Below, piece by piece: positions 25,690 through 35,121 of a stretch of 64,000 nt of DNA. The notes under the pieces were generated by a model. It did no database searches, was not told the origin of the DNA, and saw nothing but the letters and a program-made list of their open reading frames with translations. The DNA lies in NCBI RefSeq assembly GCF_019956415.1, contig NZ_JAHBDK010000011.1:62001-126000 (forward strand). The letters run 5' to 3'. How positions within the stretch are numbered: the first letter of the stretch is position 1; every line of letters begins with the position of its first letter. A program made the translations under genes and the position numbers. This stretch comes from Pseudomonas sp. GL-B-19. Lineage in GTDB: Bacteria; Pseudomonadota; Gammaproteobacteria; Pseudomonadales; Pseudomonadaceae.

Positions 25690-26739
25690 ATGAAATCGAA
25701 CACGCTCAAGCACGGTTTTTATCCCTTGATGCTGTCCCTGGCCATGGGCTTGGGCAGCGCTCAGGCAGCGCCGGACATGGTGGTGGTGGGTTACGGCGGT
25801 GCCGGCCAAAAGGCTCAGGATGTGGCGTTCTTCCAACCATTCAGCGTCGCGGATCACAGCAAGCTTATCCAGAGCGAATACAACGGCGAGATGGCTCGGA
25901 TCAAAGTGATGGTCGACACCGGCAATGCCGATTGGGACGTGGTGCAGATCGAAGGCCCAGACCTTATGCGCGGGTGCGACGAAGGCATGTACGAGAAACT
26001 GGACTGGACCAAACTCGGCCGTGCCGAGCAATTGATTCCCGATGCCGCGCAGGCGTGCGGTTCGGCGGCGCTGGTGTGGAGCGTGGCGATTGCCTACGAC
26101 ACGCAGAAGCTGGCGCAGGCCCCGACGTCATGGGCCGATTTCTGGGACGTACAGAAAATCCCCGGCAAGCGCGGCCTGCGTAAACGTGCGGTGTACAACC
26201 TGGAATTCGCCTTGCTGGCCGACGGCGTGAAGGTCGAGGACGTGTATTCCGTACTGAATACGCCGCAGGGTGTCGACCGCGCCTTCGCCAAACTTACCGA
26301 ACTCAAGCCCTACATCCAGTGGTGGGAAGCCGGCGCGCAACCGGCGCAATGGCTGACGGCCGGAGATGTGGTGATGACCTCCACCTACAGCGGACGTGTG
26401 GCCGCAGCTGCGCAAAGCGGTAGTCATCTCGACCTGGTGTGGCCGGGCAGTCTGTATGGCATGGATTATTGGGCGATCATCAAAGGCTCCAAACATGTCG
26501 ATCAGGCCAAGCGTTTTATCGCCTTCGCCAATCAGCCGGATGCACAGGTCAAGTATGTGGAGCAAATCCCTTACGGTCCGACCAATACCGAGGCTGCCGC
26601 GAAACTGGACAGTAAACTCGCGCAATGGGTGCCCACCGCGCCGCAAAACCTGAAGGGTGCGCTGTCGATGGACGTGGCGTTCTGGGTTGATCACGGTGAG
26701 GAACTTGAAGAACGCTTCAACGCCTGGGCCAGCAAGTAA
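25690..26739 (+). CDS. Periplasmic ABC-type substrate-binding protein (PotD/spermidine-putrescine class), orphan
   Basis: The 349-residue protein has a Sec signal peptide ending SAQA-AP (about residue 27) and the family-1/8 periplasmic binding fold. It matches polyamine/opine-type proteins in motifs such as ADWDVVQIEGPDL, SWADFWDV and TYSGRVAAAA. It should deliver a small cationic solute to an inner-membrane transporter, but no permease or ATPase is adjacent. It lies divergent from the oxidoreductase and about 75 bp before the class II aldolase. Substrate unknown. Confidence 0.87.
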   Translation: MKSNTLKHGFYPLMLSLAMGLGSAQAAPDMVVVGYGGAGQKAQDVAFFQPFSVADHSKLIQSEYNGEMARIKVMVDTGNADWDVVQIEGPDLMRGCDEGMYEKLDWTKLGRAEQLIPDAAQACGSAALVWSVAIAYDTQKLAQAPTSWADFWDVQKIPGKRGLRKRAVYNLEFALLADGVKVEDVYSVLNTPQGVDRAFAKLTELKPYIQWWEAGAQPAQWLTAGDVVMTSTYSGRVAAAAQSGSHLDLVWPGSLYGMDYWAIIKGSKHVDQAKRFIAFANQPDAQVKYVEQIPYGPTNTEAAAKLDSKLAQWVPTAPQNLKGALSMDVAFWVDHGEELEERFNAWASK

Positions 26740-26815
26740 TCGCAAGCGGCTGGACGTCGTAGCGCGTCCAGCCTTACTGTTTCGCCCAGTCGATCAGCCT
26801 GGAGACTTAAAAATA

Positions 26816-27598
26816 ATGAACGAGATCGCCACGTTTTCTCAGCGCAGCGCCACCGAGCAACGCCTGCGCGAGGAATTGGCCGCCTGTTACCGATTGATCG
26901 CGCACTTTCGCATGACCGATCTGATCTTCACCCACATCTCGGTGCGTCTGCCGGGGCCTGAGCATCACTTCCTGATCAATCCGTATGGGCTGATGTTTGA
27001 TGAAATCACCGCGTCCAATCTGGTGAAGATCGGCCTGGATGGCCGGGCCGTTGAGCCGTCGCCGTATCCGGTGAATCCGGCGGGGTTTGTGATTCACAGC
27101 GCTATTCACGGGGCTCGTGAGGACGCGCAATGCGTGCTGCACACCCACACCAAATCCGGTTGTGCAGTCGCTGCGTTGAAGTGCGGGTTGCTGCCGGTGA
27201 ATCAGATCTCGATGGAGTTCTATGGCCGGGTTGCTTACCACGACTATGAAGGCGTGGCGCTGGACATGAGTGAGCAGCAGCGTCTGGTTCAAGACCTCGG
27301 TGACAAACCGGTGTTGATGCTGCGCAACCACGGTTTGCTGACCGTGGGTGACACCGTCAGCCAGGCCTTTTTGCGCATGTACTACCTGGAAAAAGCCTGC
27401 GAAATCCAGCTTGCCGCGCAAGCGGCCGGTGAATTGGTTTTGCCGCCGGCGCAGGTTTGTGAACACACCGAACGTCAGTTCAACGACCCTGGCCGGCCGC
27501 TGGACGAAGGCGAGTTGAGCGACCCGGATGCTATGCAATTGGCGTGGGCTGCGATGCTGCGCCTGCTTGATCGGGTGGCGCCGGGTTATCGGGATTGA
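26816..27598 (+). CDS. Class II aldolase/adducin-family protein
   Basis: The 260-residue protein carries the zinc-binding HTHTKSGC motif and a further histidine in LRNHGLLTVGD, with FTHISVRLPG near the N terminus. This matches the class II aldolase/adducin family (as L-fuculose-phosphate aldolase and short non-sugar relatives). The start at 26816 has GGAG about eleven bases upstream; the longer frame is a chance extension into the intergenic region. It probably shares a transcript with the binding protein. The substrate is not apparent. Confidence 0.9.
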   Translation: MNEIATFSQRSATEQRLREELAACYRLIAHFRMTDLIFTHISVRLPGPEHHFLINPYGLMFDEITASNLVKIGLDGRAVEPSPYPVNPAGFVIHSAIHGAREDAQCVLHTHTKSGCAVAALKCGLLPVNQISMEFYGRVAYHDYEGVALDMSEQQRLVQDLGDKPVLMLRNHGLLTVGDTVSQAFLRMYYLEKACEIQLAAQAAGELVLPPAQVCEHTERQFNDPGRPLDEGELSDPDAMQLAWAAMLRLLDRVAPGYRD

Positions 27599-27626
27599 CC
27601 TTTGGCTCTGTACTGGGTGGGCTGGC

Positions 27627-27726
27627 CCCATCGCGAGCAGGCTCACTCCCACAGGGTTTTGTGTGTCGGGCATCCATAGCCGGTTTACACAGATCAAATG
27701 TAGGAGTGAGCCTGCTCGCGATGGGC
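27627..27726. repeat. Inverted pair of Pseudomonas REP elements (REPIN)
   Basis: CCATCGCGAGCAGGCTCACT and its inverse arm TGAGCCTGCTCGCGATGG flank about 45 bp of spacer between the class II aldolase and the TetR gene. Confidence 0.9.
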
Positions 27727-27847
27727 GCGACACGGTCTCAGAGCCATGCAACCGACTAGAGACTTGCCACCCTCTTGCTGTACAGTCGTTCAGCGCGCGG
27801 ATTAACCCACCGCGTCCCTAACGATTGATCCACGGAGAGTGTCGCGC

Positions 27848-28495
27848 ATGAGTCAGGAAGCCCGTTTTTCCCGCATGGAGCCGGAGTTGCGCAAGGCCAA
27901 TCTGATCGAGGCGACGCTGGTGTGCCTCAAGCGCCATGGCTTCCAGGGCGCCTCGATCCGTAAGATTTCCGCCGAGGCGGGCGTCTCGGTCGGGCTGATC
28001 AGCCATCACTATTCCGGCAAGGATGAACTGGTGGCCGAGGCCTACCGGGCGATTACCGGCCGCGTCATGAGCTTGCTGCGCGACGCCATGGCACACGCGG
28101 CACCCAACGCCCGCGAGCGTCTGTCGGCGTTCTTCCGCGGCTCGTTTTCCGCCGAATTGCTCGATCCGCAATTGATCGATGCCTGGTTGGCGTTCTGGGG
28201 CGCGGTACGCACGGCGGAGTCGATCAATCTTGCGCACGAGCATTCCTATGGCGAGTACCGCGGCATTTTGCGCAAGGTACTGACCGAATTAGCGCAGGAA
28301 GAAAGCTGGGAAAATTTCGACGCCGATCTGGCCGCCATCAGCCTCAGCGCATTGCTCGACGGCTTGTGGCTGGAGTCGGGGCTCAATCCCGGCACGTTCA
28401 CGCCGGAGCAGGGCATCCAGATTTGCGAGGCCTGGGTCGACGGATTGCAGGCCGGTGGTCGCCAACGGTTTTGCGTCCAGACGACGGGTTGTTGA
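27848..28495 (+). CDS. TetR/BetI-family transcriptional regulator
   Basis: The 215-residue protein has a TetR helix-turn-helix (about 15-60) with GASIRKISAEAGVSVGLISH, followed by a BetI-type C-terminal domain (DPQLIDAWLAFWGA, LSALLDGLWLESG). BetI itself represses choline-betaine genes, but these genes are absent here. ATG at 27848 was chosen because GGAG is eleven bases upstream, whereas the GTG at 27839 is only three from it. Its place after the aldolase and before aruR makes either side a possible target. Confidence 0.9.
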   Translation: MSQEARFSRMEPELRKANLIEATLVCLKRHGFQGASIRKISAEAGVSVGLISHHYSGKDELVAEAYRAITGRVMSLLRDAMAHAAPNARERLSAFFRGSFSAELLDPQLIDAWLAFWGAVRTAESINLAHEHSYGEYRGILRKVLTELAQEESWENFDADLAAISLSALLDGLWLESGLNPGTFTPEQGIQICEAWVDGLQAGGRQRFCVQTTGC

Positions 28496-28587
28496 TCGGT
28501 CGTTCAGCTGTCGATACTCTCTGGCGCCAATGCAACAAAACACTCTAATAAGAAATACGCCTTCGGGCATACGCGGGACACCATGCG

Positions 28588-29304
28588 ATGACTCCTCGGG
28601 TATTGATCGTCGACGACGATCCGCTGATACGCGAACTGCTGCAGGCCTACTTGTCCCAAGAGGGTTATGAGGTGCATTGCGCCGCCACGGCGGAGCTGGC
28701 CGAAACTTTCCTGGCGAGCCAGACGGTCGATCTGGTAATGCTCGATATCCGCCTGCCGGGCAAGGACGGCCTGACCCTGACCCGGGAGCTGCGGGTGCGC
28801 TCGGAAGTCGGGATCATTCTGATCACCGGGCGCAACGACGAAATCGACCGCATCGTCGGCCTTGAATGCGGCGCGGATGACTATGTGATCAAACCGCTCA
28901 ACCCGCGCGAACTGGTGTCGCGGGCAAAAAACCTGATACGCCGGGTTCGTCATGCGCAAATCCCTCAACCAGTGGCGGCCATCGCCAAACCGGTCAAACA
29001 ATTCGCCACCTGGGCGCTGGACACGGACCGCCGACGGTTGATCGACCAGACGGGCAGCGAAACCCTGCTGACCCACGGCGAATACCAGTTGCTCAGCGTG
29101 TTTTTGCGCAACAGTGGCCACACCTTGAGCCGCGATCAACTGATGGACCAGATCCGCAATCGCGAATGGGTGCCTAACGACCGCTCCATCGACGTGCTGG
29201 TCGGACGCTTGCGCCGCAAGTTGCATGATGACCCGGCCGAGCCGCAGTTGATCATTACCATTCACGGCGCCGGTTACCTGTTTACCGCCAGCGTGGCGGC
29301 CTGA
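28588..29304 (+). CDS. aruR: Response regulator AruR (OmpR/TorR type)
   Basis: The 238-residue regulator has a receiver domain with acidic pocket D9-D11, phosphoacceptor Asp53 (MLDIRLPG), Thr80 and Lys102, and a winged-helix OmpR-type DNA-binding domain (about 140-235, RSIDVLVGRLRRKL). It lies in the arginine-transaminase locus in the same place as aruR of P. aeruginosa, where AruRS activates aruHI. It is followed within a few bases by a binding-protein gene and aruS. It would bind tandem direct repeats; candidates lie at 32354-32372 and 34093-34111. Confidence 0.85.
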   Translation: MTPRVLIVDDDPLIRELLQAYLSQEGYEVHCAATAELAETFLASQTVDLVMLDIRLPGKDGLTLTRELRVRSEVGIILITGRNDEIDRIVGLECGADDYVIKPLNPRELVSRAKNLIRRVRHAQIPQPVAAIAKPVKQFATWALDTDRRRLIDQTGSETLLTHGEYQLLSVFLRNSGHTLSRDQLMDQIRNREWVPNDRSIDVLVGRLRRKLHDDPAEPQLIITIHGAGYLFTASVAA

Positions 29305-29309
29305 GCCCG

Positions 29310-30083
29310 ATGTTGCGTGTGCTTGGCCTGCTGTGGGCACTGGCCGCGAACAGCGCGATGGCGGTGGAAACAGTTCGCTACTGCGACTATCCGGTGTACC
29401 CGCCGATCTCCTGGAGTGACGGCAAACACGTGCGCGGCCTGGCCCCGAGTGTGGTGAAAAACCTTTTTGGGCGACTGGGCTACGACGTCGACATCATCGT
29501 GCTGGGTAACTGGAAACGCTGCCTGCTCGACGCCGCCGAAGGCCGGGTCGATGTGGTGTTGGCCTACAGCACCGCGCAACGTGAACAGAGCATGGTTTTT
29601 TCGACGGTGCCGGTGTTGCGTGAGGAGGTTGCGTTGTTCATCAATCGTCAGCACCCGGTGAAATTCGAGCGTCTGGAGGACCTGGCAAATTACCGTGGCG
29701 GGTTGTTGTTCGGTGAAAGTTACGGCGTGGATTTCGACCGTTTGGTCGCCCAACACCAGAACATCGAATGGGTTTCTGACAGTGGCCAGAACTTCGGCAA
29801 ACTGATTCGCGGGCGAATTGATTTCATCACCTCGGAACGGCGCACCGGGCAGCTTTACGTCGAGAATCTGCCGGGCGCGAAAGACATCGTCGCGCTGCCC
29901 AATGCCTTGAGCGTCGACTATTTGCGGGTGGCTGTGTCGCGCAAGTCGCCGTTGGCCAAGCGCATGCCGGACATCGATGAGCAACTGAAACGCATGGTCG
30001 ATACCGGGGAGGTCGAGCGTTTGTTGAATGAAAGCGAAGTCACCTACCGCGACATGATCAACCTGCCGGCGAATTCCAAATGA
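29310..30083 (+). CDS. Periplasmic solute-binding protein (SBP family 3) in the aruRS operon
   Basis: The 257-residue protein has a signal peptide (about 18 residues, ending AMA) and the SBP_bac_3 fold, with [20 protein letters not shown] matching the family's ligand-lobe motif. The start is 5 bp after aruR, and its stop overlaps the aruS start as ATGA. The context suggests a periplasmic ligand receptor that hands its signal to the sensor kinase, whose own periplasmic part is short. The ligand is probably arginine or a relative; that is inference. Confidence 0.85.
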   Translation: MLRVLGLLWALAANSAMAVETVRYCDYPVYPPISWSDGKHVRGLAPSVVKNLFGRLGYDVDIIVLGNWKRCLLDAAEGRVDVVLAYSTAQREQSMVFSTVPVLREEVALFINRQHPVKFERLEDLANYRGGLLFGESYGVDFDRLVAQHQNIEWVSDSGQNFGKLIRGRIDFITSERRTGQLYVENLPGAKDIVALPNALSVDYLRVAVSRKSPLAKRMPDIDEQLKRMVDTGEVERLLNESEVTYRDMINLPANSK

Positions 30084-32341
30084 TCCGCGCCCGGCCCGGT
30101 GGACTGTTGCGGCGTCTGCTGCTGTTCATTCTGTTGTTCAGCCTGTGTTTCACCGTGCTGGCGAGCACCGTGCAGCTGTACTTCGAGTACCGCCGCGAAA
30201 TGCGCGACATTGACTCACGCATGGAGCTGATTCGTGCCGGTTATCTGGCCAGTCTGGAGCGCAGTCTTTGGGACTTGAACCAGGAACAATTGAACGTGCA
30301 GCTGCGGGGGCTGGTGGACTTTTCCGACGTGGCGCGGGTACACCTGACCAGCCCCGATTTTGATCTACTGCAAGGCAATCCCGAACCGATCGGGCCATTA
30401 CGCATCGAGCGTTTTGAACTGGATTATCAACCGCCGACCGGGCCTTCCCGGCACTTGGGTCAGTTAGAAGTCAGCACCGATCTGGGTGCGGTGCATCAGC
30501 GCCTGTACGCCACCGGTTTGACCAGCCTGTTGTGGATGAGCGTGTTCCTTTGCGGTCTGGCGGTGGCGTTGTCGGGGCTGTTTTACCGCTTGGTCACCCG
30601 TCACCTGCAAGTCATGGCCGAATTTGCCCGGCGCATCGCCGCCGGTGACTGGCACGAGCCCTTGCACCTGGACAAGCGTCGGCATACCCACGAAGACGAA
30701 ATCGACACCGTGGCCCACGCGCTGGACGATATGCGTCGGGCGATTCTCAGTGACATTGACCGCCGCGAAACCGATCGGCTGGCCCTGCAAGACAATCGCG
30801 ATGAACTGCTCAGGCTGGTCGAGCGCCGCACCGCCAGCCTGATGCGCGCCAAGGACGAAGCCGAGGCCGCCAACCTCGCCAAGTCGCGCTTTCTGGCGAC
30901 CATGAGCCACGAGTTGCGCACCCCGCTCAACGGGATTCTCGGCATGGCCGAGTTGCTGCGCGGCGCACGTCTGGATGAGCTCGACGGCAAACGGCTGGAT
31001 GCGCTGTACAAGGCCGGGGAAGGGTTGCTGTCGATTCTCAACGAGGTGTTGTATTTCGCCCGATTGGAGGAGGGCGTCAGTCATCCGGAACCGGTCGATT
31101 TCTCGATCCGGCAACTGCTCGACGAGGTGTTGACCCTGCTGGAACCGCGCGCGTTGAGCAACGACACAACGCTGCATTGCCGATTCGATCCGCAGGTTGC
31201 CGACCGGCACCACGGCGCCGAGCAATTCTTGCGTCAGGTGTTGAGCAACTTGCTGGCCAACGCGATCAAGTTCACCGAAGGTGGAAAGGTTGAGGTCGAG
31301 GTTGCGCTGCTGGCCCAAGTTCCGGGACAGAGCGGGCAACGCTTGCGCGTAAGCGTCACGGACAACGGCATCGGCATCGCCCCGGCCTTGCAGGAAAAGA
31401 TTTTTGAGCGCTTTACCCAGGCCAGCGAAGAGGTGGCGCAACGCTTTGGCGGAACCGGGCTCGGGCTGGCGATCAGCAAGCATCTGGTCGAACAATTGGG
31501 CGGACGGATCGGTGTCGAAAGCGAAGTCGGGCGGGGCAGTTGTTTCTGGTTCGAGCTGACGTTGCAGGCGTCTACCGGCATTACAGTTGTGGTGCAGAAT
31601 AGCGAAACCGTGCGGGCACTGAATATTCTGGTGGTCGAGGATGTGGCGCTGAACCGTGAAGTGGTCAGCGGCTTGTTGCAGCGCGACGGGCATCAGGTTT
31701 GGCTCGCCGAAGAAGGAGAGCAGGCGCTGGTGCAATGTGCCGGGCAGACGTTCGATTTGATCCTGCTTGATGTGCACCTGCCGGGCATCAGCGGCGTCGA
31801 GCTGTGCAAACTGATTCGCCACAACGCAGGTCCGAACCGTCACACCCGGATTTTTGCCCTGACCGCCAGCGTGCAGCCGGCCTTGATGCGCGGTTATCTG
31901 GAGGCCGGGATGGATGGCATTCTCGCCAAGCCGCTGAAGCTCGAAAACCTGCGACAAGCGCTGGCTGGGCAATTGCCGGTATCTGCGCCGCAGCCTGTTG
32001 ACGAGGCGATGGATTGGCCGTTGCTGGACACCCATCGCACCTTACTCGGTGAACAGAAACTTCAGGGCTTGCTGGCGGTGTTGCGCGATTCGATCAGTCA
32101 GCATCGCGAAGCACTGACCGAAGCCATCGAGGCCGACGACTGCACCGAAGTCGCGCACCTGGCGCATCGCCTGGCTGGCAGCAGCGACTCATTGGGATTT
32201 CGCGCTTTGGCCAATGTGCTGCGCGCTTTGGAAGAGGCCGCGATGGTCAACGACGAGTCGGCATTGCGGGCGTTGGCGCCCAAGGTTCATGCGCAACTGC
32301 AGCGTTCGCAACAGACGCTGGCTGAGTTGCTGCACCGCTGA
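30080..32341 (+). CDS. aruS: Hybrid sensor histidine kinase AruS with phosphorelay domains
   Basis: The 753-residue protein has a membrane segment (about 12-32), a periplasmic part (33-148), a second membrane segment (149-171), a HAMP region, a HisKA domain with phospho-His277 ([12 protein letters not shown]), a HATPase (N394; DNGIGI; GTGLGL), a receiver with Asp564 ([10 protein letters not shown]) and a C-terminal HPt domain with His696 ([12 protein letters not shown]). This is the TorS-type multi-step relay His-Asp-His to AruR. The small periplasmic domain supports sensing through the co-encoded binding protein. Position matches aruS of P. aeruginosa. Confidence 0.88.
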   Translation: MIRARPGGLLRRLLLFILLFSLCFTVLASTVQLYFEYRREMRDIDSRMELIRAGYLASLERSLWDLNQEQLNVQLRGLVDFSDVARVHLTSPDFDLLQGNPEPIGPLRIERFELDYQPPTGPSRHLGQLEVSTDLGAVHQRLYATGLTSLLWMSVFLCGLAVALSGLFYRLVTRHLQVMAEFARRIAAGDWHEPLHLDKRRHTHEDEIDTVAHALDDMRRAILSDIDRRETDRLALQDNRDELLRLVERRTASLMRAKDEAEAANLAKSRFLATMSHELRTPLNGILGMAELLRGARLDELDGKRLDALYKAGEGLLSILNEVLYFARLEEGVSHPEPVDFSIRQLLDEVLTLLEPRALSNDTTLHCRFDPQVADRHHGAEQFLRQVLSNLLANAIKFTEGGKVEVEVALLAQVPGQSGQRLRVSVTDNGIGIAPALQEKIFERFTQASEEVAQRFGGTGLGLAISKHLVEQLGGRIGVESEVGRGSCFWFELTLQASTGITVVVQNSETVRALNILVVEDVALNREVVSGLLQRDGHQVWLAEEGEQALVQCAGQTFDLILLDVHLPGISGVELCKLIRHNAGPNRHTRIFALTASVQPALMRGYLEAGMDGILAKPLKLENLRQALAGQLPVSAPQPVDEAMDWPLLDTHRTLLGEQKLQGLLAVLRDSISQHREALTEAIEADDCTEVAHLAHRLAGSSDSLGFRALANVLRALEEAAMVNDESALRALAPKVHAQLQRSQQTLAELLHR

Positions 32342-32353
32342 CGTACAAGTTTG

Positions 32354-32372
32354 TTACGACTTTTTACAACTT
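32354..32372 (+). promoter_or_regulatory. Candidate AruR-binding tandem repeat upstream of the permease
   Basis: TTACGACTT and TTACAACTT are directly repeated with a 10-bp period, the arrangement bound by OmpR-type regulators. The site is about 160 bp upstream of the permease start. A related pair in inverse orientation lies upstream of the enoyl-CoA hydratase gene. Function is inferred. Confidence 0.5.
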
Positions 32373-32534
32373 CGATCTTTACGGTCAACGGGACCTTACA
32401 TGGGCTTCCAATAATCGACGCAACCGCCACAGCGCGGTCTTCGAAGCTTATTGGAGATAATAATAATGAACTGCCGTAAAGCTGATCTTTCCCCGCGCCA
32501 TGCCGCGCACCTTGCTGATAATTGAGGTGTGGAC

Positions 32535-33947
32535 ATGAGCAAATCTACCGAAACCAAAGGCATCCAACTGACCCGCGCCCTGAAAAGCCGGCACATTTTC
32601 ATGCTGTCGCTAGGCGGCGTGATTGGCACCGGGCTGTTCATGGGCTCTGGCGTGACCATCAATCAGGGCGGCCCGGTGGGAGCGATTCTGGCGTATCTGG
32701 TTGCCGGTTTCCTGATGTACCTGGTCATGGTGTGCCTGGGCGAGTTGTCCGTACAAATGCCGGTGTCCGGCTCGTTTCAAACCCACGCGACCAAATTCAT
32801 CGGGCCGGCCACCGGTTTCATGATCGGCTGGGTGTACTGGATGAGCTGGGCGACCACCGTGGGGCTGGAGTTCACGGCGGCGGGCATGTTGATGACGCGC
32901 TGGTTTCCTACGGTGCCGATCTGGTACTGGTCGGCGTTGTTCGTGGTGGTGCTGTTCGGTTTGAACGCACTGGCGACCCGCGCCTTCGGTGAAGCGGAAT
33001 ACTGGTTCTCCGGGATCAAGGTCGCGGCGATTCTTGGCTTCATCGTGGTCGGCGTGCTGGTGATCTTTGGAGCAATCCCGCTGACCAGCGGTGCACCGGC
33101 ACCGATGATGAGTAACCTTATAGGCGACTCACTGTTCCCCAACGGCCTGTCGGCGGTGTTCGCGGTGATGATGACCGTGGTCTACGCCTTCCAGGGCTGC
33201 GAGATCATGGGCGTGGCCGCCGGCGAAACTGATCAACCGGAAAAAAGCATCCCGCGTGCGGTGCGCAACGTGGTGTTTCGCGTGTTGATTTTCTATGTGC
33301 TGGCGATTGTGGTGCTGTCGGCAATCGTGCCGTGGCAGCAAGCCGGTTTGATGGAAAGTCCGTTCGTACAGGTGTTCGACATGGTCGGCATTCCGTACGC
33401 CGCTGACCTGATGAACTTCGTGATCCTCACGGCGATTCTGTCGGTGGGTAACTCCGGGCTGTACGCCTCGACGCGCATTCTGTGGGCGATGTCGAAGACC
33501 GGTATGGCGCCGAAAAGCCTGTCGCCCTTGAGCAAGCGCGGCGTGCCGTTACGAGCGCTAAGCATCACGTTGTGTTTTGCGCTGGTGTCGCTGATGACCA
33601 GTTTTGTCGCGGCAGACACGCTGTTCATGGTGCTGATGGCGGTGAGCGGCATGTCGGGCACCGTGACCTGGATTGTGATTGCGCTGGCGCAGTACAAATT
33701 CCGCAGGGCGTATCTGCGTGATGGCGGAAAACTCAGTGATTTGAAATACCGCGCGCCGTGGTTTCCGCTGCTGCCACTGACGTGCATTGCGTTGTGCTGC
33801 TCGCTGTTTGTGTTTCTGGCGCTGGATGAAACGCAAAGGCCTTCGTTGTACTGGGGCTTTGGGTTTATCGCGCTGTGCTATGGCGCGTACTTCCTGATTC
33901 ATCGCAAGCGCGAAGCGGTGCTGGCGCCGAGTTTGCCGACCGTTTAA
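32535..33947 (+). CDS. Amino-acid permease of the APC superfamily
   Basis: The 470-residue permease has about twelve membrane segments and the APC amino-acid signature (IFMLSLGGVIGTGLFMGSG at the N terminus). It is closest to the AnsP/LysP/MmuP type, for amino acids imported with protons. Its place between aruS and the catabolic genes, as the permease beside aruRS in P. aeruginosa, implies that it takes up arginine. ATG at 32535 has GAGGTG seven bases upstream; the GTG two codons earlier does not. A putative AruR site lies upstream. Confidence 0.9.
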   Translation: MSKSTETKGIQLTRALKSRHIFMLSLGGVIGTGLFMGSGVTINQGGPVGAILAYLVAGFLMYLVMVCLGELSVQMPVSGSFQTHATKFIGPATGFMIGWVYWMSWATTVGLEFTAAGMLMTRWFPTVPIWYWSALFVVVLFGLNALATRAFGEAEYWFSGIKVAAILGFIVVGVLVIFGAIPLTSGAPAPMMSNLIGDSLFPNGLSAVFAVMMTVVYAFQGCEIMGVAAGETDQPEKSIPRAVRNVVFRVLIFYVLAIVVLSAIVPWQQAGLMESPFVQVFDMVGIPYAADLMNFVILTAILSVGNSGLYASTRILWAMSKTGMAPKSLSPLSKRGVPLRALSITLCFALVSLMTSFVAADTLFMVLMAVSGMSGTVTWIVIALAQYKFRRAYLRDGGKLSDLKYRAPWFPLLPLTCIALCCSLFVFLALDETQRPSLYWGFGFIALCYGAYFLIHRKREAVLAPSLPTV

Positions 33948-33970
33948 ATCTTTGATTCAAAGCGCATTCC

Positions 33971-34062
33971 CTGTGGGAGCGAGCCTGCTCGCGATAGCGG
34001 TGGATCAGTCAACAGAGATGTTGAATGTGATGCCCTCTTCGCGAGCAGGCTCGCTCCCACAG
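33971..34062. repeat. Inverted pair of Pseudomonas REP elements
   Basis: CTGTGGGAGCGAGCCTGCTC begins one arm, and its near-complement ending CTCGCTCCCACAG closes the other, with about 40 bp between them, after the permease gene. Confidence 0.92.
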
Positions 34063-34092
34063 TTGTTTTGCGGTGGGCAAGTGCGTTGTGGT

Positions 34093-34111
34093 CAGTTGTT
34101 CAAAGTTGTAA
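34093..34111. promoter_or_regulatory. Candidate AruR-binding tandem repeat upstream of the catabolic operon
   Basis: CAGTTGTTC and AAGTTGTAA are directly repeated with a 10-bp period. In the opposite orientation the second reads TTACAACTT, the same as in the permease promoter. The site is about 180 bp upstream of the first catabolic gene. A 17-bp perfect palindrome, TTGGCTGTTACAGCCAA (34180-34196), lies between them and may be a second operator. Confidence 0.45.
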
Positions 34112-34288
34112 CAGATCTCCTGCGATGAAAGCTCACATAAGAAAATAAACTAATTAAAACAATGACTTATTAGATTTATTTGGCTGTTACAGCCAATTCC
34201 ATCCCCAATTGCCGCCTTACTGAACACTCGTTTAGTATGGCCTCAAGTCGCATCACCTCAGACCAATCAAAATAATTCGAGGATTCGC

Positions 34289-35080
34289 ATGACTACTCAA
34301 TCTTCTCTGCTCAGTCAGGTCGAAGCCGGCATTGCCTGGATCACCCTCAATCGCACTGCTCAGCGCAATGCGTTGGACATCCCGACCCTGAAAAACCTCC
34401 ACGCCTTGTTGGACATTTTTAACGCCGACCCCGCCGTGCGAGTCGTTGTGCTGACCGGCAGCGGTCGCAGCTTCTGTGCCGGTGCCGACCTCGCCGAGTG
34501 GGCCGAAGCCGAAGCCCGTGGCGCCCTCGAAACCTACGGCTGGACCGAAACCGCTCACGCCTTGATGAGCCGTTTGTACAGCCTGGACAAACCCACCATC
34601 GCGGCCATCAACGGCACCGCCGTCGGCGCGGGGATGGACCTGACGTTGTGCTGCGACCTGCGCATCGCTGCGCAATCGGCGCGCTTCAAGGCAGGCTACA
34701 CCAGCATGGCCTACTCGCCGGACGCCGGTGCCAGTTGGCATCTGCCACGGCTGATCGGCACCGAACAAGCCAAGCGCCTGCTGTTCCTCGACGAGTTGTG
34801 GGGCGCCGATCGCGCCCTGGCTGCCGGCCTGGTCGGCGAAGTCTGCGCCGATGAGCAACTGTTCGACGTCACCACTGAACTCGCTTCGCGCCTGGCCAAC
34901 GGCCCGACATTCGCGTTTGCCCAGACCAAAAAACTCATGCGTGAAGGCGCCCAACGCAGCCTGCCGGAGCAACTGCAAGCCGAGTTGGCCGCCGGCCTGT
35001 TGTGCGGTCGCAGCGAAGACGGCAACGAAGCCCTGCGCGCCTCCATCGAAAAACGTCCGGCCAGTTTTATCGGTCGATAA
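34289..35080 (+). CDS. Enoyl-CoA hydratase/isomerase family protein
   Basis: The 263-residue crotonase has the oxyanion-hole segment GSGRSFCAGADLAEW and AINGTAVGAGMDLTLCCDLR. It heads the arginine catabolic genes. It could hydrate an unsaturated CoA thioester formed by the acyl-CoA dehydrogenase encoded next; the actual substrate is unknown. P. aeruginosa has enoyl-CoA hydratase and acyl-CoA dehydrogenase genes in this locus too. Confidence 0.88.
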   Translation: MTTQSSLLSQVEAGIAWITLNRTAQRNALDIPTLKNLHALLDIFNADPAVRVVVLTGSGRSFCAGADLAEWAEAEARGALETYGWTETAHALMSRLYSLDKPTIAAINGTAVGAGMDLTLCCDLRIAAQSARFKAGYTSMAYSPDAGASWHLPRLIGTEQAKRLLFLDELWGADRALAAGLVGEVCADEQLFDVTTELASRLANGPTFAFAQTKKLMREGAQRSLPEQLQAELAAGLLCGRSEDGNEALRASIEKRPASFIGR

Positions 35081-35121
35081 GCCCCGACACCACATTTAGT
35101 ACACGAACAACAGGTAGCCCC

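Noticed and set aside
30464..32035. 523-codon minus-strand frame
   Set aside because: It is antisense to the aruS kinase, which has all of its catalytic motifs.
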